In this document: positions 56,473-64,000 of the stretch, piece after piece | How the letters are laid out: every line of letters starts with the position of its first letter | Position numbering within the stretch: position 1 is the first letter of the stretch | From: Rhodohalobacter sp. 614A | Lineage (GTDB): Bacteria; Bacteroidota; Rhodothermia; Balneolales; Balneolaceae | NCBI RefSeq assembly: GCF_021462415.1 | Contig: NZ_JAKEDS010000005.1 | Location: 62,001 to 126,000 of the forward strand | DNA length: 64,000 nucleotides | Direction of reading: 5' to 3' | Program-made: the position numbers and the translations under genes | Notes under the pieces: model-generated | Seen by the model: the letters and a program-made list of their open reading frames with translations, nothing else | The model's database searches: none | Told to the model about the DNA's origin: nothing

Positions 56473-58410
56473 ATGAAAAACTTACACGAAAAGTTGAATT
56501 CGACTGACAAGCGTCTGCGCTATTACGAAAACATTCCGACGGTTATTTATGAAGGAAGCTCAGAGGCTTCGCTGGCCATTGCACAAGAAATTGCAGAACT
56601 GATTAAAGAGAAAGAAAAAAAGAATGAAAAAGCTGTTTTAGGACTCGCAACAGGCTCCACACCGGTTGCCGTTTACGATGAGCTGGTCCGAATGCATGAG
56701 GAAGATGGACTGAGCTTTAAAAATGTGATCACGTTTAACCTTGATGAGTATTACCCCATCAAACCCGATTCTTTGCAGAGCTATGTCCGGTTTATGCACG
56801 AGCACCTTTTTGATTCGATTGATATTCCTGAGGACCAGATTCATATTCCGGATGGGACGGTTTCTGAAAATGAAATTTTTGATTATTGCGATCAGTATGA
56901 AGCTAGAATTGAAGAAGCCGGTGGTATTGATATTCAGCTTTTGGGGATTGGGCGAACCGGCCATATCGGGTTTAACGAACCCGGATCAAGACCAGATTCT
57001 ATAACCCGGCTCATTACACTGGACAAAATTACCCGAAAAGATGCCGCCAGTGATTTCTTTGGCGAAGAATATGTTCCCCGCCGGGCAATCACCATGGGCG
57101 TAGGAACCATCATGAAATCCAAAAAAATTATTCTGATGGCCTGGGGAGAAGGAAAAGCCAACATCATCAAAGAAACCGTTGAAGGAGACATCCAGGAAAG
57201 CATTCCGGCTACTTATCTTCAGAATCATAAAAACACAACCATTGTGCTCGATCAGGCTTCATCAGAAAAGCTGATGCGAATCAATACGCCCTGGCTGCTC
57301 ACTTCCTGCAAATGGGATGAAAAGCTGGTTCGAAAAGCGGTCGTCTGGCTCTGCCAAAAACTGGACAAGCCCATTCTCAAACTTACGGATGAGAATTACA
57401 ACGAAAACGGGATGGCAGATCTCATCACTACACAAGGACCCGCATACAACATCAACATTAAGGTGTTTAATGAGCTGCAACACACCATTACCGGATGGCC
57501 GGGCGGTAAACCGAATGAGGATGACAAGTATCGCCCTGAACGACGAGAGCCATTCCCAAAACGCGCTATTGTTTTTAGTCCGCATCCTGATGATGATGTA
57601 ATCTCTATGGGAGGAACTTTGATCCGGTTGGTTGATCATGGGCATGAAGTTCATATTGCCTATCAAACATCCGGAAATATTGCTGTTTTTGATGATGACG
57701 TGGTTCGATTTGCCGATTTTGTTCTTGATTACACCGAAGCATTTGATATGAAAGAACAAAAAGCCGAAAAACTGTTTCGAAAAGTCAATGATTTTCTGAA
57801 ATCCAAACAGCCGGGCCAGGTTGATTCGCCTGAGGTGAAGAAAATAAAAGGACTTATTCGCCGCGGTGAAGCTAAAGCCGGAGGACGCTACTGCGGAGTT
57901 CCCGATGAAAATATGCACTTCATGGAATTGCCGTTTTATGAAACCGGCCGGGTGAAGAAAAAACCCATTTCAGATGAAGATATTCAGATCACGGTTGACC
58001 TCCTGAGGAAAGTGAAACCTCATCAAATTTACGCGGCCGGTGATTTATCTGATCCGCACGGAACCCACCGCGTTTGTTTGACCGCCATTTTTGAAGCGCT
58101 TGACGTGGTTAAAAATGATGATTGGGCGAAAGATTGCTGGGTATGGCTCTACCGGGGCGCATGGCAGGAATGGGATGTAAACGAGATAGAAATGGCCGTT
58201 CCCCTCAGTCCGCTTGAACTGCAACGAAAACGCCGTGCAATCTTCAAACATCAATCACAAAAAGACCGGCCACTCTTTCCCGGGTCTGATACCCGAGAAT
58301 TCTGGCAACGCTCTGAAGATCGAAACCGTGGAACGGCTAAGGTTTATGACGATCTGGGGTTAGCCGAATATGAAGCCATCGAAGGATTTGTTCGATACCA
58401 TTTTCTTTGA
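56473..58410 (+). CDS. nagB: NagB-like glucosamine-6-phosphate deaminase fused to LmbE/PIG-L deacetylase domain
   Basis: A 645-residue two-domain protein. Residues 1-330 are NagB-like (LATGSTPVAVYDEL, FNLDEYYPIKPDSL with D91, GIGRTGHIGFNEP), which converts glucosamine-6-phosphate to fructose-6-phosphate and ammonia. Residues about 360-645 are LmbE/PIG-L-like with the zinc motif PHPDDDVISMGG (371-375) and DPHGTHRVCL, typical of GlcNAc de-N-acetylases. Together it could deacetylate and deaminate GlcNAc-6-P. T162 stands where E. coli NagB has catalytic D141, while H164 and E169 are kept. Confidence 0.87.
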   Translation: MKNLHEKLNSTDKRLRYYENIPTVIYEGSSEASLAIAQEIAELIKEKEKKNEKAVLGLATGSTPVAVYDELVRMHEEDGLSFKNVITFNLDEYYPIKPDSLQSYVRFMHEHLFDSIDIPEDQIHIPDGTVSENEIFDYCDQYEARIEEAGGIDIQLLGIGRTGHIGFNEPGSRPDSITRLITLDKITRKDAASDFFGEEYVPRRAITMGVGTIMKSKKIILMAWGEGKANIIKETVEGDIQESIPATYLQNHKNTTIVLDQASSEKLMRINTPWLLTSCKWDEKLVRKAVVWLCQKLDKPILKLTDENYNENGMADLITTQGPAYNINIKVFNELQHTITGWPGGKPNEDDKYRPERREPFPKRAIVFSPHPDDDVISMGGTLIRLVDHGHEVHIAYQTSGNIAVFDDDVVRFADFVLDYTEAFDMKEQKAEKLFRKVNDFLKSKQPGQVDSPEVKKIKGLIRRGEAKAGGRYCGVPDENMHFMELPFYETGRVKKKPISDEDIQITVDLLRKVKPHQIYAAGDLSDPHGTHRVCLTAIFEALDVVKNDDWAKDCWVWLYRGAWQEWDVNEIEMAVPLSPLELQRKRRAIFKHQSQKDRPLFPGSDTREFWQRSEDRNRGTAKVYDDLGLAEYEAIEGFVRYHFL

Positions 58411-58414
58411 CCCG

Positions 58415-58444
58415 AAAGGCCTCCTTCCATATCAGGAGGCCTTT
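58415..58444. terminator. Bidirectional terminator between nagB-lmbE and galT
   Basis: A perfect 10-bp stem AAAGGCCTCC / GGAGGCCTTT around a 10-base loop, with T-rich flanks. It sits between convergent genes and overlaps the galT stop region. Confidence 0.85.
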
Positions 58445-59487
58445 TACTTTTTCTTATAATGAATGATGGGAAGTTCTTTCAGTACCTTCGCACTATATTC
58501 CGGCGTAATATCCCGCTGAGGCGTTCCAAGCATTTCATATCCCACTCTGAATTTTTTAACGGTTGCCGAACGTAACAACGGCGGATAAAAATGCATATGA
58601 AAATGCCATTCGGGATGTTCTTTTCCATCCGTTGGCGCAGGATGAAATCCGGCTGAGTAAGGAAAAGACACCTCAAACAGATTATCGTATTTGATGGTGA
58701 TTTTTTGGATGATATCAGCCAGAGAATCTTTTTCTGATTCGGTCATATCCGTAAATCGCCCAAACGGACGCTTGCTGATCAAAAGCGTTTCAAAGGGCCA
58801 AAACGCCCAGAATGGAATCAAAACTGCGAAATCATCATTCTCAACTACGATTCTTTCATTCTTCTTGAGTTCAAGATTTAGATAATCAGAAAGAAGAGTT
58901 CTCGTATTTTTTTTGAAGTGATCTGAAAACTGTTTCAACTCTTTGGCCGGTTCATCGGGAATGGTTTGTTGTGCCCAAATTTGTCCGTGAGGATGCGGGT
59001 TACTGCATCCCATAATCTCGCCTTTATTCTCAAAAATCTGCACGTAATTAATATACTCTCTTTCGCCGAGTTCTTGGTACTCTTTTGTCCAGAGATCCAC
59101 CACTTCCCGGATCTGTGAGACCTCCATTTCCGGCAACGTCAAATCATGGCGCGGAGAAAAACAGATTACTCTGCAAATTCCTTTTTCTCCTTTTGCGATG
59201 AGCAGATCATCCTCATTTGAAACCTCAGATGGAGTGTCCGGTTTCAGAGCACTGAAATCATTTGTAAAAACAAACGTGCTCTCGTAATCGGAATTTTGTT
59301 TGCCACCAGCCCGCGAATTTCCGGGACATAAATAACATGCCGGATCGTATTCAGGTTTTGATTCACCCGCCTGATCTTCGGTTTTTCCCTGCCACGGACG
59401 TTTAGTCCGATGTGGGCTCACCTGTACCCACTCTCCGGAAAGAATATTGTATCGGCGATGAGGATGGTTATTCAAATCGATGTTCAT
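58444..59487 (-). CDS. galT: Galactose-1-phosphate uridylyltransferase
   Basis: GalT exchanges UMP between UDP-glucose and galactose-1-phosphate in the Leloir pathway. The 347-residue enzyme has [18 protein letters not shown] at the front, the zinc region [10 protein letters not shown], and the active-site motif [14 protein letters not shown], whose second histidine carries the UMP. Its start overlaps the galK stop by 4 bases (ATGA), so translation is coupled. Confidence 0.95.
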   Translation of the reverse strand: MNIDLNNHPHRRYNILSGEWVQVSPHRTKRPWQGKTEDQAGESKPEYDPACYLCPGNSRAGGKQNSDYESTFVFTNDFSALKPDTPSEVSNEDDLLIAKGEKGICRVICFSPRHDLTLPEMEVSQIREVVDLWTKEYQELGEREYINYVQIFENKGEIMGCSNPHPHGQIWAQQTIPDEPAKELKQFSDHFKKNTRTLLSDYLNLELKKNERIVVENDDFAVLIPFWAFWPFETLLISKRPFGRFTDMTESEKDSLADIIQKITIKYDNLFEVSFPYSAGFHPAPTDGKEHPEWHFHMHFYPPLLRSATVKKFRVGYEMLGTPQRDITPEYSAKVLKELPIIHYKKK

Positions 59488-60671
59488 ATCTCTTTAACAG
59501 ATCTCGCTGACTGATCCACAAGATGTGTCCCTCCTGAAACTTTGGCCTGATAAATTTTTGTTTCCTTACCGGTTCTCTCATGATAACGTTCTGCAATTTG
59601 TTTCTTGAAAGATGCGAGATGAGAATCTTCAACAAGATTGATTGTACATCCGCCAAATCCTCCTCCCATCATTCGGGAGCCGTATACACCTTCAATAGAT
59701 CGGGCTTCTTCTACCAGAATATCCAGTTCCTTGCAACTAACTTCATACTCATCTTTTAATCCCATATGGGAGGCATACATCCGTTGCCCAAAAGAAACCA
59801 GATCTTCGTTATTAAGATCCTTACAGGCATCCAACACCCGTTGATTTTCTTCTATCACGTATTTACACCGTTTGTAAACAACAGGATCAAGTTCTTTTTG
59901 ATGACTTTGTAAGAAAGAGAGTGAAACATCTCTCAGGTTTTGTATGGATGAGTCAAATTGCTGTAAGACTTTTACACCTTCTTCGCACTGCGAGCGCCGG
60001 ATATTATATTCGGATGAAACCAGTTCTCTCTGCACTTGGGTATCACAAAGTACAATGTGAATATCATCAAACTTAAACGGGTAAAACTCATACTCCAGCG
60101 AACGACAATCCAGCTTCATTGCATGGTCTTCTTTCCCGTTCAGGCTTACAAACTGATCCATAATCCCACATTGCACACCCACAAATTCATTTTCTGCTTT
60201 TTGGGCAATTTTAGCCATGTCTTCAGGGGAGATGTCCAATTCAAAAAGTTCCGTTAATCCGTACAACACCGCTCCTTCCAGAGCTGCAGATGATGACATT
60301 CCCGCGCCTATGGGAATATCCCCACCAAATGCACAATCGAAACCGCTCACCTCATATCCATGATGTTGCAATTGATCGACAACTCCCAGCAGATAATTTG
60401 GCCATCCTTTCTCTGATTTTACAAGTGGCTTTGTGATATCCGCTTCCCAATAATCGTCCAGATCAACAGAAAACAATTTGGCTTTGTCTGAATGGTTGTC
60501 GGAAATGGCAAGATAAATCTGCTTATTAACGGCGGCCGGCAAAACGAATCCATCATTATAATCCGTGTGTTCGCCAATAAGGTTAACCCGTCCGGGAGAA
60601 TTTATCAGTATATAATCATCATCAAAACGATTTTGAAATTCTCGTTTGACTCGTTTGGCTAATTGGTTCAT
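59484..60671 (-). CDS. galK: Galactokinase
   Basis: A GHMP-family kinase making galactose-1-phosphate. It shows the signature [19 protein letters not shown], the ATP loop [14 protein letters not shown] and the C-terminal [18 protein letters not shown] 60671 (395 residues) fits better than the TTG one codon before. It lies 24 bases after the symporter gene and overlaps galT, so uptake and first steps of galactose use are one operon. Confidence 0.95.
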   Translation of the reverse strand: MNQLAKRVKREFQNRFDDDYILINSPGRVNLIGEHTDYNDGFVLPAAVNKQIYLAISDNHSDKAKLFSVDLDDYWEADITKPLVKSEKGWPNYLLGVVDQLQHHGYEVSGFDCAFGGDIPIGAGMSSSAALEGAVLYGLTELFELDISPEDMAKIAQKAENEFVGVQCGIMDQFVSLNGKEDHAMKLDCRSLEYEFYPFKFDDIHIVLCDTQVQRELVSSEYNIRRSQCEEGVKVLQQFDSSIQNLRDVSLSFLQSHQKELDPVVYKRCKYVIEENQRVLDACKDLNNEDLVSFGQRMYASHMGLKDEYEVSCKELDILVEEARSIEGVYGSRMMGGGFGGCTINLVEDSHLASFKKQIAERYHERTGKETKIYQAKVSGGTHLVDQSARSVKEI

Positions 60672-60695
60672 CAATAAATCTTCAATTCAATTTGT

Positions 60696-62333
60696 TTACC
60701 AGAATACTGCATAGAGCACAGCTACCAACATCAAGATCACATATGAACCAATGTTAAATGCCGAGTCTGTTTTAAACGTTTCTGCGGTTGTATGAATAGC
60801 TTTCGGGTCTTCATTGTATGGATTGGTTGTCAAACTTACCCCAACAATAATGACGATCGTCAGTATCAGCGTGTAATACATTTGATCCAGGAAGGGTAGC
60901 CCAAGTGGAGCCAGTTTTAATATCAATGCAATAATGATCGATCCCAAGACTCCGTAAATTGCTCCTTTGGTTGTTGTCTGCTTCCAAAAGAGTCCCATCA
61001 AAAACACTGCTAAAATACCAGGACTTACTAAGCCGGTGTATTCCTGGATATATTGAAACACCTGCGGAACCGACTGGAGCTGCGGAGCCATAAAAATGGC
61101 AATGAGTAATGCAATGGTAGCTGTAATTCTTCCCATATTAACCGTTTGCTTATCTGTAGCATTTTTGTTGATGTACGGGAGGTAGATATCCATTGTAAAA
61201 ATAGTGGCTACCGAATTCAGCATAGAAGCCAGAGAAGAAACGATAGCTGCGGCAAGTGCGGCAACTACCAATCCCAAAAATCCGGGTGAAAGGAATACTT
61301 TCATCAGCCAGGGATAGGCATTATCGTATTCAATGCTTCCATCCGGATTTTGAAAGACATCAATAATTCCCGGAATCTGCGCGGTTCCATCCGGCTGTGT
61401 ATAAAGCACATAAACGATGATGCCGGGAATTACAACAATCAGAGGAATGATCAGTTTAAGGACAGCGGCAAAAATAATTCCTTTTTGGGATTCCTTTAAC
61501 GATTTTGCAGCCAAAGTGCGCTGGATGATATATTGATTGAATCCCCAGTAGTAGAGATTTGCCACCCACATTCCTCCAATCAAAACGGCGATGCCGGGCA
61601 AGTTTTGAAACTCCGGATTGGACCGGTCAAGAATCATATTAAATTTATCACCGGCTACTTCATAAATGTGCTGAAATCCATAAAGAATTCCGCCTTCGGG
61701 GGTTACGTGATAAAGCGCAACAAGAGTTGTTACGAGACCTCCCAGAACCAGCAATCCTACCTGAAGAACATCTGTCCATGCTACGGCAGCCAATCCTCCA
61801 TATAACGAATAGGCAGCAGCAATTAAAGCTAAGCCAATCAGGGCATAAATCAGCAGACTTCCATCTCCTGTTCCCATAATGGTGTCAATGGCTTTGGCCC
61901 CCAAGAACATGACGGTAGTGAGGTTAACAAAAACAAATAATCCGATCCAAAAAATTGCTAAAATCGTCTTCAATGTGGTATTGAAACGTTTTTCAACGAA
62001 TTCAGGAATGGTATAAAGTTCTTTCTCAATGAAAATGGGAAGCAGGTATTTACCCACAATAATCAGCGTTACGGCTCCCATCCATTCGTAGGTAGCAATG
62101 GCAAGCCCCACGGCAAAACCCGATCCCGACATCCCAATGATCTGTTCAGCCGAAATGTTTGCCGCAATTAATGAGGCTCCGATTGCCCACCAAGGGAGGG
62201 ATTTCCCGGCTAAAAAATAGTCTTCTGCATTTTTTTGATGCCCCTCTTTATCCCGAGAGACCCAAAGCCCAATTCCAATAATGAGAGCACAATACAATGA
62301 GAAGACAATGGTATCAAGTGCTGTAAAGGTCAT
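60696..62333 (-). CDS. Sodium/sugar symporter (SSS family, SGLT-like)
   Basis: A 545-residue transporter with about 14 membrane helices. It is like vSGLT of Vibrio (for example WWAIGASLIAANISAEQIIGMSG near residues 48-70 and GLAAVAWTDVLQVGLLVLGG). Such proteins bring in galactose or glucose with Na+. Placement directly upstream of galK-galT argues for galactose. An exact palindrome 74 bases upstream of the start is a likely operator. Confidence 0.92.
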   Translation of the reverse strand: MTFTALDTIVFSLYCALIIGIGLWVSRDKEGHQKNAEDYFLAGKSLPWWAIGASLIAANISAEQIIGMSGSGFAVGLAIATYEWMGAVTLIIVGKYLLPIFIEKELYTIPEFVEKRFNTTLKTILAIFWIGLFVFVNLTTVMFLGAKAIDTIMGTGDGSLLIYALIGLALIAAAYSLYGGLAAVAWTDVLQVGLLVLGGLVTTLVALYHVTPEGGILYGFQHIYEVAGDKFNMILDRSNPEFQNLPGIAVLIGGMWVANLYYWGFNQYIIQRTLAAKSLKESQKGIIFAAVLKLIIPLIVVIPGIIVYVLYTQPDGTAQIPGIIDVFQNPDGSIEYDNAYPWLMKVFLSPGFLGLVVAALAAAIVSSLASMLNSVATIFTMDIYLPYINKNATDKQTVNMGRITATIALLIAIFMAPQLQSVPQVFQYIQEYTGLVSPGILAVFLMGLFWKQTTTKGAIYGVLGSIIIALILKLAPLGLPFLDQMYYTLILTIVIIVGVSLTTNPYNEDPKAIHTTAETFKTDSAFNIGSYVILMLVAVLYAVFW

Positions 62334-62406
62334 ATGATTTAATAAAGTTCTAGCTCCAAAAAAAGTAATTGAGATATGTCCAATACCTTATTTTAGAAAG
62401 ATCCAA

Positions 62407-62422
62407 ATGTTATCGATAACAT
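62407..62422. promoter_or_regulatory. Candidate LacI-type operator upstream of the symporter operon
   Basis: A perfect 16-bp palindrome ATGTTATCGATAACAT with central CG, the typical form of LacI-family operators. It lies 74 bases ahead of the symporter start codon, within the symporter-galM intergenic gap, suited to control the symporter-galK-galT operon. Confidence 0.72.
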
Positions 62423-62491
62423 GCAATTTTATGTATCGGTTTTTATAAAATTTGAGACAAAATATATGCGTCGGAAAAATCATCCTGTCCG

Positions 62492-63652
62492 CTACTCCGT
62501 TGAAAATTTGTAAATGGACAAGGAGTGATAAATTTCTCCGGGATTTAATACCGTGGATGGAAAATCAGGATGGTTCGGAGAATCCGGAAAGTGCTGGGTT
62601 TCGAGACAAAATGCTGTTCGATGTGTGTACGGCTGGCCTTCTTTTCCAGTATCCGATCCGTCCAAAAAATTCCCTCCGTAAAATTGAATACCTGGTTCCG
62701 TCGTAAAAACTTCCATCGTTCGTCCAGAAGCCGGATCCGTTACTTTTGCAGCTTGCGTTAATTTCCCCGGTTGTTCTTTGTCCAGGATAAAATTATGATC
62801 ATAGCCCTGACCATACTCAAGCTGTGTGTTATCTGCAGAAAGATCTTCTCCAATTGCTTTTGAACTTGTAAAATCAAATGGCGTCCCCTCCACTGCTGTC
62901 ATTTCTCCGGTGGGAATAAGTGTAGAGTCTACCGGGGTGTATTTTGAACCGTAAATAGTTAGTTCATGCTCATTGATGGTTCCGCTGGCCGCCCCGCCCA
63001 AATTAAAAAATGCATGATTGGTCAGGTTGATGGGAGTCGGGCTGTCTGTAGTAGCTGTATAATCAATTTTCAGCTCATTTTGAGGAGTCAATGTATATTT
63101 TACTTTTACGCTCAAATTGCCGGGATATCCCTCTTCTCCATCTTCAGAGAAATAGGTCAATACCAAATGTTGATCGTCTAATTGACTGGCATCCCAAACC
63201 ACGTTATGAAATCCGCCGGGACCACCATGCAGGTGATTTTGTCCGTTGTTTGTAGCCAATGAGTAGGTTTCCCCATTCAAAGAAAACTGCCCTTTTTGAA
63301 TCCGATTTCCATACCGGCCAATGAGAGCTCCAAAATAAACCTCATTCGCATTTAAATATCCGTCAATACTGTCAAATCCGAGGACAATGTCATCATATTC
63401 TCCATTTTTATCCGGAGCCAGCCAACTGACGATACGTCCCCCGTAGTTGGTGATTCCAACTTTCATCCCTTGTTGATTTTGAAGGACAAACAGATCGGTC
63501 TGCCGACCCTCTATCTCGGTCTGAAAATTTGATTTCTGCACAGGTAATGAGGTTTTAATTTTGGTTTCATTTTTGTCTGAAGAACTCGTACAACTAGCCA
63601 TTAAAAACCCCATCAATACAATTTGAAGTGGTAAAATATACTTGAGAAACAT
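62492..63652 (-). CDS. galM: Aldose 1-epimerase (mutarotase) lipoprotein
   Basis: GalM interconverts alpha and beta anomers of galactose or glucose. The 386-residue product has a lipoprotein signal (LMASC, Cys21), so it works outside the cytoplasm, giving the symporter and galactokinase the right anomer. Active-site regions are GRYGNRIQKGQFSLNG, NNGQNHLHGGPGGFH, NLTNHAFFNLGG and the late TEPGIQFYGGNFLDG. Downstream of a GH92 gene on the same strand. Confidence 0.93.
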   Translation of the reverse strand: MFLKYILPLQIVLMGFLMASCTSSSDKNETKIKTSLPVQKSNFQTEIEGRQTDLFVLQNQQGMKVGITNYGGRIVSWLAPDKNGEYDDIVLGFDSIDGYLNANEVYFGALIGRYGNRIQKGQFSLNGETYSLATNNGQNHLHGGPGGFHNVVWDASQLDDQHLVLTYFSEDGEEGYPGNLSVKVKYTLTPQNELKIDYTATTDSPTPINLTNHAFFNLGGAASGTINEHELTIYGSKYTPVDSTLIPTGEMTAVEGTPFDFTSSKAIGEDLSADNTQLEYGQGYDHNFILDKEQPGKLTQAAKVTDPASGRTMEVFTTEPGIQFYGGNFLDGSDTGKEGQPYTHRTAFCLETQHFPDSPNHPDFPSTVLNPGEIYHSLSIYKFSTE

Positions 63653-63743
63653 GTTTATAGTTATTTTGCATTTATATTTGGTAAAATCATCTGTTCAAAA
63701 TTTTTTACGATTTACTGAAATTTTATTTCCTAAACAGAATCCA

Positions 63744-64000
63744 TCAGTGGTTTCGTGAAAAAGAATAAGGGTAATCACTTTCCTGAATTCCCCGTTGTTT
63801 GTTGGGCTGTTTAGCCATCTCGATGTCTATAACAGCTCCTTTCATCAATTCCTTAAAAGAAAACCAGTTTTTGGTATAAGTTTTTCCATTCATCTTCATG
63901 GATTGGATATATCTTGTCTCCGATGAATTGCCGTGAGCGTTCACGGTGATTTCGTTTCCATTTTCCAGTTCCAGCGTAATCTTCTCAAACAAAGGAGAGC
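63744..64000 (-). CDS. GH92 alpha-mannosidase, C-terminal fragment (rest beyond window)
   Basis: The last 85 residues of a larger protein that continues past the window edge; the reading frame is open to base 64000, so the apparent TTG start at 63992 is not real. The sequence with NGNEITVNAHGNSSETRYIQ, SMKMNGKTYTKNWFSF, IDIEMAKQPNKQ and SDYPYSFS matches the C-terminal end of family GH92 exo-alpha-mannosidases. These Ca2+-dependent enzymes trim mannose from N-glycans or mannans. It lies upstream of galM on the same strand. Confidence 0.8.
   Translation of the reverse strand, partial: SPLFEKITLELENGNEITVNAHGNSSETRYIQSMKMNGKTYTKNWFSFKELMKGAVIDIEMAKQPNKQRGIQESDYPYSFSRNH

Overview
The window looks like a chromosomal segment of a free-living Gram-negative bacterium related to the Bacteroidota/Balneolota group; a Balneolaceae-like genome is my best guess. 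The support is a BamA outer-membrane system followed by several OmpH/Skp chaperones, many lipoproteins, a NagB-LmbE fusion of the type known from Bacteroidota relatives, and moderate base composition. The taxonomic call is inference from protein style only. No rRNA, tRNA, CRISPR array, prophage or obvious defence island was seen.

Layout. 1-3.5 kb: a minus-strand run of M20 amidohydrolase, WbuC-like cupin, Gfo/Idh/MocA dehydrogenase and ApbE (cut by the window edge). 3.7-6.4 kb: separate plus-strand genes for a YciI-like protein, MnmD and a kynureninase-like PLP enzyme. 6.4-7.0 kb: a gene-free stretch with two copies of a short inverted-repeat element in front of recA. 7.0-9.8 kb: recA-recX-AI-2E transporter, with overlapping starts and stops. 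9.9-11.5 kb: cardiolipin synthase and two tiny membrane proteins. 11.7-20 kb: acetyltransferase, purN-purH and the rod-shape cluster mreB-mreC-mreD-mrdA-rodA. 20.1-22 kb: rnhB and a divergent VWA-domain gene.

22.0-39.6 kb is one long minus-strand run. From its upstream end it carries small membrane proteins, a glycerophosphodiesterase, pyrG, a Nudix hydrolase, a lipoprotein amidohydrolase, nadE, a LysM transglycosylase, an S41 protease, a PHP phosphoesterase, ribH, uppS, bamA and three ompH/skp genes. Much of it serves envelope building. 39.6-42.3 kb holds rlmB, a NamZ-type muramidase lipoprotein and ndk.

42.3-44.4 kb is the most plastic part. A REP-associated HUH transposase (RAYT) sits between matching REPIN units, followed by mgsA, an orphan antitoxin, and a decayed second copy of the 3' end of mgsA. 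44.4-51.5 kb is a mixed set: MltR-like protein, acid phosphatase lipoprotein, TatD-like hydrolase, methyltransferase, small membrane proteins, a YyaL/DUF255 protein and an enoyl-CoA hydratase.

51.5-64 kb is a glycan-use locus: LacI regulator, GH20 hexosaminidase lipoprotein, ROK sugar kinase, NagB-LmbE fusion, galT, galK, an SSS sugar symporter, a galM lipoprotein and the C-terminal end of a GH92 alpha-mannosidase. Exported hydrolases would release GlcNAc, galactose and mannose, the symporter would import sugars, and the kinases, deaminase and Leloir enzymes would feed them into central metabolism. Two LacI-type palindromes lie in front of the symporter and the NagB fusion. I see no single clearly new system; the best leads are the recA-upstream repeat pair, the mgsA/antitoxin mosaic and the NagB-LmbE active-site change.
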